This document shows, in pieces, positions 12,476-15,492 of a stretch of 15,492 nt of DNA (position 1 is its first letter; each line of letters starts with the position of its first letter). A program made the position numbers and the translations under genes. The DNA is from an uncultured Clostridia bacterium. GTDB taxonomy: Bacteria; Bacillota; Clostridia; UBA1381. Below the pieces are notes generated by a model. That model saw nothing but the letters and a program-made list of their open reading frames with translations. It searched no databases and was not told where the DNA came from. The stretch covers positions 1 to 15,492 of the forward strand of contig CAKSGG010000076.1 in the NCBI GenBank assembly GCA_934454215.1, in the 5' to 3' direction.

Positions 12476-14785
12476 TTATGCAAGCGCATATTCAAGAACA
12501 TTTCCCATATCCGATACGGGAATAAATTTAATTTCGCCTTTTATTTCCTGAGGAATATCGTCAATATCGGGTTTGTTTTCTTCGGGAATTATCACCGTTC
12601 TTATTCCGGCTCTGTATGCCGCAAGCGATTTTTCCTTTAATCCGCCTATCGGAAGAACTCTGCCGCGCAGAGTAATCTCACCCGTCATTGCAATATCGTT
12701 TCTGACAGGCTTTCCGCTCAAAGCACTTACAACAGCCGTTGCAATTGTAATTCCCGCCGACGGTCCGTCCTTGGGCACAGCGCCCTCGGGAACATGGATA
12801 TGTATATCCTTATTTTTATAAAAGCGTCCGTCTATACCAAACTCATTTGCCTTTGAACGGATATAACTTATTGCAGCCATTGCCGACTCTTTCATAACGT
12901 CGCCCAGCTTACCCGTAAGCTCAATTTTGCCCGTTCCGTCCATTACGTTTACCTCAACGGACAGAGTTTCACCGCCTACAGACGTCCATGCCAGCCCCCT
13001 TACAACTCCGACTTCTTTTTTCTCGTTCATCATCTCGATGTGATAACGGTGTTTTCCTATATATTCTTCAAGATTTTTTGCCGTAATACGCAGCGATTTT
13101 TTATCTGTTTCAAGAAGCCGTTTTGCCGCCTTTCTTGCAATTGAATTAAGCGTCTGTTCCAGCTTTCTCACGCCTGCTTCACGTGTATAATAATCAATTA
13201 TATCCTTTAACGCATCATCCGATATTTTTAACTGTTTATTATTCAAGCCGTTCTTTTCAATAGCTTTTTTTACAAGATAATTTTTCGCAATCTCAAATTT
13301 TTCCTTATACGTATATCCTGAAAGCTCTATAACCTCCATTCTGTCAAGTAAAGGTCTTGATATTGTTTCGACCGTATTCGCCGTTGTTATAAACAAAACA
13401 TTTGACAAATCAAACGGCACTTCAAGATAATGGTCTCTAAATGCTGAATTTTGCTCATAATCAAGCACTTCGAGCAACGCTGCGGACGGGTCGCCCTTAT
13501 AATCTGTTCCCATTTTATCAATCTCGTCAAGAAGTATAAGCGGATTCTTTGTTTTCGCTTCCTTTACCGCTGACATAATACGACCCTCCATAGCGCCTAT
13601 ATATGTCTTTCTGTGACCTCTTATATCAGCCTCATCATGTATTCCGCCCAAAGATACTCTTACGTATTTTCTTCCCAGCGCTCTCGCTATGGATTTCGCA
13701 ACAGATGTTTTTCCTACACCGGGAGGTCCTACAAGACACAGTATTGCCGTCGATTTTCCGCCGGTAAAGTTTCTGACCGCAAGATATTCCACAATTCTTT
13801 CTTTTACTTTTTCAAGTCCGTAGTGGTCTTCGTCAAGAATTTTTTCCGCAGTATTTATATCAAAAACTTCCTTTGTCATTTTATTCCACGGCATCTCAAG
13901 AACGGTATCGAGATAGTTTCTCAGCACTCCGCTTTCAGCCGACGACGGAGCAAGCTTTGCAAATCTTGATACCTCTTTGAGCAATTTTTCCTTAGTCTCT
14001 TTCGGAGCTTTAAGCTTTTTGACTTTTTCGGCGTACTCATCGGATTCCGCAACAGGGTCTGCGCCCTCGCCCAGCTCCTCGTTTATTACTTTCAGTTGCT
14101 CACGCAGATAATATTCACGCTGATTTTTGTCTATATTAGCCTTTACGCGCTTTGATATTTTATTTTCAAGCTCTACAACCTGTTTAAGATTTTTCAATTC
14201 AAGCAAAACCATTTCAGCTCTTGCACAAATATCAAGTTCTTCAAGTACCGCCTGCTTTGTTTCCGTCTTAAAATCAAGACCTGCCGCAATAATATCACAC
14301 AGCACAGACAGATTCTCACATGCCATAACCGCCATAAACTGGTCTGCCCTTGCCTTTGACATTTGAGTAAAGCACTCCTCATAGCTATGCTTTATCTGTC
14401 TCAGATATGCTTCGTTTACATTTTCTCCCGTAATACCGAATTCCGCAAGCTCCTCAACCGCACCGTTAAAATACGGCGTTACCGACACAATCTCACGCAA
14501 TGCGCCCCTTCTTAATCCTTCAACAATTACACGTACTCCGTCGCCCGGAAGTTTCATTACCTGTTTTATTCTTACTATAGTCCCTACTCCGTACATATCT
14601 TTCATTTCAGGTACGTTTGTTTCGGGATTTTTTTGTGCTATCAAAAGTACTTCCGTATCCTCGTCAGCTGCTCTTTCAAGAGCCTTTACCGACGTATCGC
14701 GCCCTGCATCAAAATTCAGTGTCATATTCGGAAATACCACAAGTCCCCTCATCGGAACTACGGGAAGCACCTGTATATTATTCAT
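12476..14785 (-). CDS. lon: ATP-dependent protease La (LonA)
   Basis: Lon is a hexameric AAA+ serine protease that degrades misfolded and regulatory proteins. The 769-residue product has the N-terminal LON substrate-binding domain (from VLPVVPMRGLVVFPNM at residue 6), a coiled region with KNQREYYLREQLK, Walker A GPPGVGKT at 353-360 and Walker B LILLDEID at 416-423. The protease domain has catalytic Ser676 in PKDGPSAGIT and Lys719 in GGLKEKSLAA. Length and sequence are close to B. subtilis LonA (774). I chose the ATG at 14785, preceded by AAAGGAAAG; the in-frame ATG at 14809 has no SD. No CIRCE or CtsR operator was seen. Confidence 0.97.
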   Translation of the reverse strand: MNNIQVLPVVPMRGLVVFPNMTLNFDAGRDTSVKALERAADEDTEVLLIAQKNPETNVPEMKDMYGVGTIVRIKQVMKLPGDGVRVIVEGLRRGALREIVSVTPYFNGAVEELAEFGITGENVNEAYLRQIKHSYEECFTQMSKARADQFMAVMACENLSVLCDIIAAGLDFKTETKQAVLEELDICARAEMVLLELKNLKQVVELENKISKRVKANIDKNQREYYLREQLKVINEELGEGADPVAESDEYAEKVKKLKAPKETKEKLLKEVSRFAKLAPSSAESGVLRNYLDTVLEMPWNKMTKEVFDINTAEKILDEDHYGLEKVKERIVEYLAVRNFTGGKSTAILCLVGPPGVGKTSVAKSIARALGRKYVRVSLGGIHDEADIRGHRKTYIGAMEGRIMSAVKEAKTKNPLILLDEIDKMGTDYKGDPSAALLEVLDYEQNSAFRDHYLEVPFDLSNVLFITTANTVETISRPLLDRMEVIELSGYTYKEKFEIAKNYLVKKAIEKNGLNNKQLKISDDALKDIIDYYTREAGVRKLEQTLNSIARKAAKRLLETDKKSLRITAKNLEEYIGKHRYHIEMMNEKKEVGVVRGLAWTSVGGETLSVEVNVMDGTGKIELTGKLGDVMKESAMAAISYIRSKANEFGIDGRFYKNKDIHIHVPEGAVPKDGPSAGITIATAVVSALSGKPVRNDIAMTGEITLRGRVLPIGGLKEKSLAAYRAGIRTVIIPEENKPDIDDIPQEIKGEIKFIPVSDMGNVLEYALA

Positions 14786-14821
14786 TATATCTTTCCTTTC
14801 TTTATTCATGCAAGCTGCAGT

Positions 14822-14850
14822 ATTATCTTAATGTGTATCTATATATACAA
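14822..14850 (-). promoter_or_regulatory. Candidate sigma-A promoter for lon
   Basis: On the minus strand TTGTAT (14850-14845), 17 nt, GATAAT (14827-14822). It overlaps the last codons of the upstream stalk-domain gene, giving a leader of about 30 nt to the lon ATG at 14785. Confidence 0.45.
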
Positions 14851-15492
14851 TCTTTGCAGCATTATCCCAGTCCACGCTTGAGCCAAACGATTCAGCTACG
14901 GCACGAACGGGAATCATCGTATAGCCGTCTATCAGTTGAGCCGGCACATCAAGATAAATACTGATTCCGTTTTTCTCCAAAACCCTGCTTCCAATCTGCA
15001 TTTTTATCTGAGTCGATGCCCTTTTACCGGTAATTGTCCGTGTATTTCCGTCCCAGTCAACATCTGCCCCCATAGCTTCAAATATAGCTCGCATAGGAAC
15101 AAGAGTTCTGTCATCCTTTATTATAGGGTCTTGTTCAAAGTAAAGACGACTGCCGTCTAATATTACTTTAATTTTGTTATTATCTTCATTTGAAACAGAA
15201 TATACACACCACGCATTACTTGCATATTCATCACTCTTTTTAGCTACACAGTATATATCAAACGTATTGCCGTCAAAATCCCATTTGCATTTAAAATGAA
15301 TTCCGTATTTTCCGTTGCCGTAATCAGCGGTAATATTACGGCTTACAACGCTGTCATAAGGTCCGCCGTATCCGCCGACCCAAGAAACATAATAAGCACC
15401 ATCGTAATAAAACGCCGAAGTTCCGTCATCTATTTCATGTATTTCTCCTGCTTTATGCAATTTTGAAATTTCATTTTCACTTACATTAAAAT
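14828..15492 (-). CDS. Protein with copper amine oxidase N-terminal-like stalk domain (C-terminal part)
   Basis: The frame is open to the right edge, so the 5' end of the gene lies outside the window; the only start-like codon inside is a TTG at 15460, which I do not trust. The last ~110 residues match the copper amine oxidase N-terminal-like repeat (Pfam PF07833 style): IKVILDGSRL...DDRTLVPMRAIFEAMGADVDWDG, then a second half DVPAQLIDGYTMIPVRAVAESFG...VDWDN, ending VYIDTH. Such domains occur in exported, often wall-bound proteins of Clostridia, although copper chemistry is not expected. The part upstream is Tyr/Gly-rich and of unknown fold. The stop lies 42 nt upstream of lon on the same strand. 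Confidence 0.82.
   Translation of the reverse strand, partial: FNVSENEISKLHKAGEIHEIDDGTSAFYYDGAYYVSWVGGYGGPYDSVVSRNITADYGNGKYGIHFKCKWDFDGNTFDIYCVAKKSDEYASNAWCVYSVSNEDNNKIKVILDGSRLYFEQDPIIKDDRTLVPMRAIFEAMGADVDWDGNTRTITGKRASTQIKMQIGSRVLEKNGISIYLDVPAQLIDGYTMIPVRAVAESFGSSVDWDNAAKIVYIDTH

Noticed and set aside
14786..14850. CIRCE or CtsR heat-shock operator at lon
   Set aside because: No inverted repeat with the CIRCE 9-bp arms and no tandem GGTCAAA heptads are seen; only a CTGCAG restriction-like palindrome occurs.

Overview
This window looks like chromosomal DNA of a low-to-moderate-GC, Gram-positive Firmicute of the class Clostridia, probably an Oscillospiraceae/Ruminococcaceae-like gut anaerobe. 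The evidence is strong AAGGAGG-type ribosome binding sites, sigma-A promoters with 17-bp spacers (several with extended -10 TGnTATAAT), Firmicute-specific gene content (RbgA/YlqF, ComFC, a DUF896/YnzC-type protein, Bacillus-like LonA, AsnA) and the linkage rplS - lepB - rbgA. The genus is an inference. No tRNA, rRNA, CRISPR array, phage or insertion sequence was recognised, so the region reads as core genome plus a few accessory genes.

Left part (1-5378): the first 94 codons of an NCS2-type nucleobase permease run left off the window. They diverge from rplS (ribosomal protein L19), which has its own promoter, a short structured leader and a terminator. Then come lepB (signal peptidase I) with its own extended -10 promoter and, in one tight run, rbgA (50S assembly GTPase), comFC-like phosphoribosyltransferase, an OmpR-type response regulator and its histidine kinase. 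The last four genes are separated by -4, 11 and 13 nt, so they are probably cotranscribed.

Middle (5379-7293): a Gfo/Idh/MocA oxidoreductase gene with a near-perfect TTGACA-17-TATAAT promoter converges on an EamA/DMT drug/metabolite transporter gene. Both stop codons lie in or beside one shared hairpin.

Right part (7352-12196, minus strand): a promoter at 12168-12196 drives a run of five genes: DUF896 small protein, asnA (ammonia-dependent asparagine synthetase), asnS (asparaginyl-tRNA synthetase), a two-TM TPR protein and rarA/mgsA (replication-fork AAA+ ATPase). The first two steps after DUF896 make asparagine and load it on tRNA-Asn; no T-box leader fits in front.

Divergent from this operon, at 12298-12426, is a 42-residue protein with eight cysteines and one hydrophobic segment, preceded by a sequence resembling a sporulation sigma-K promoter. 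This is the least ordinary item in the window. A 15-bp hairpin separates it from convergent lon (ATP-dependent protease La). The window ends in the C-terminal part of a protein with a copper amine oxidase N-terminal-like (stalk) domain.
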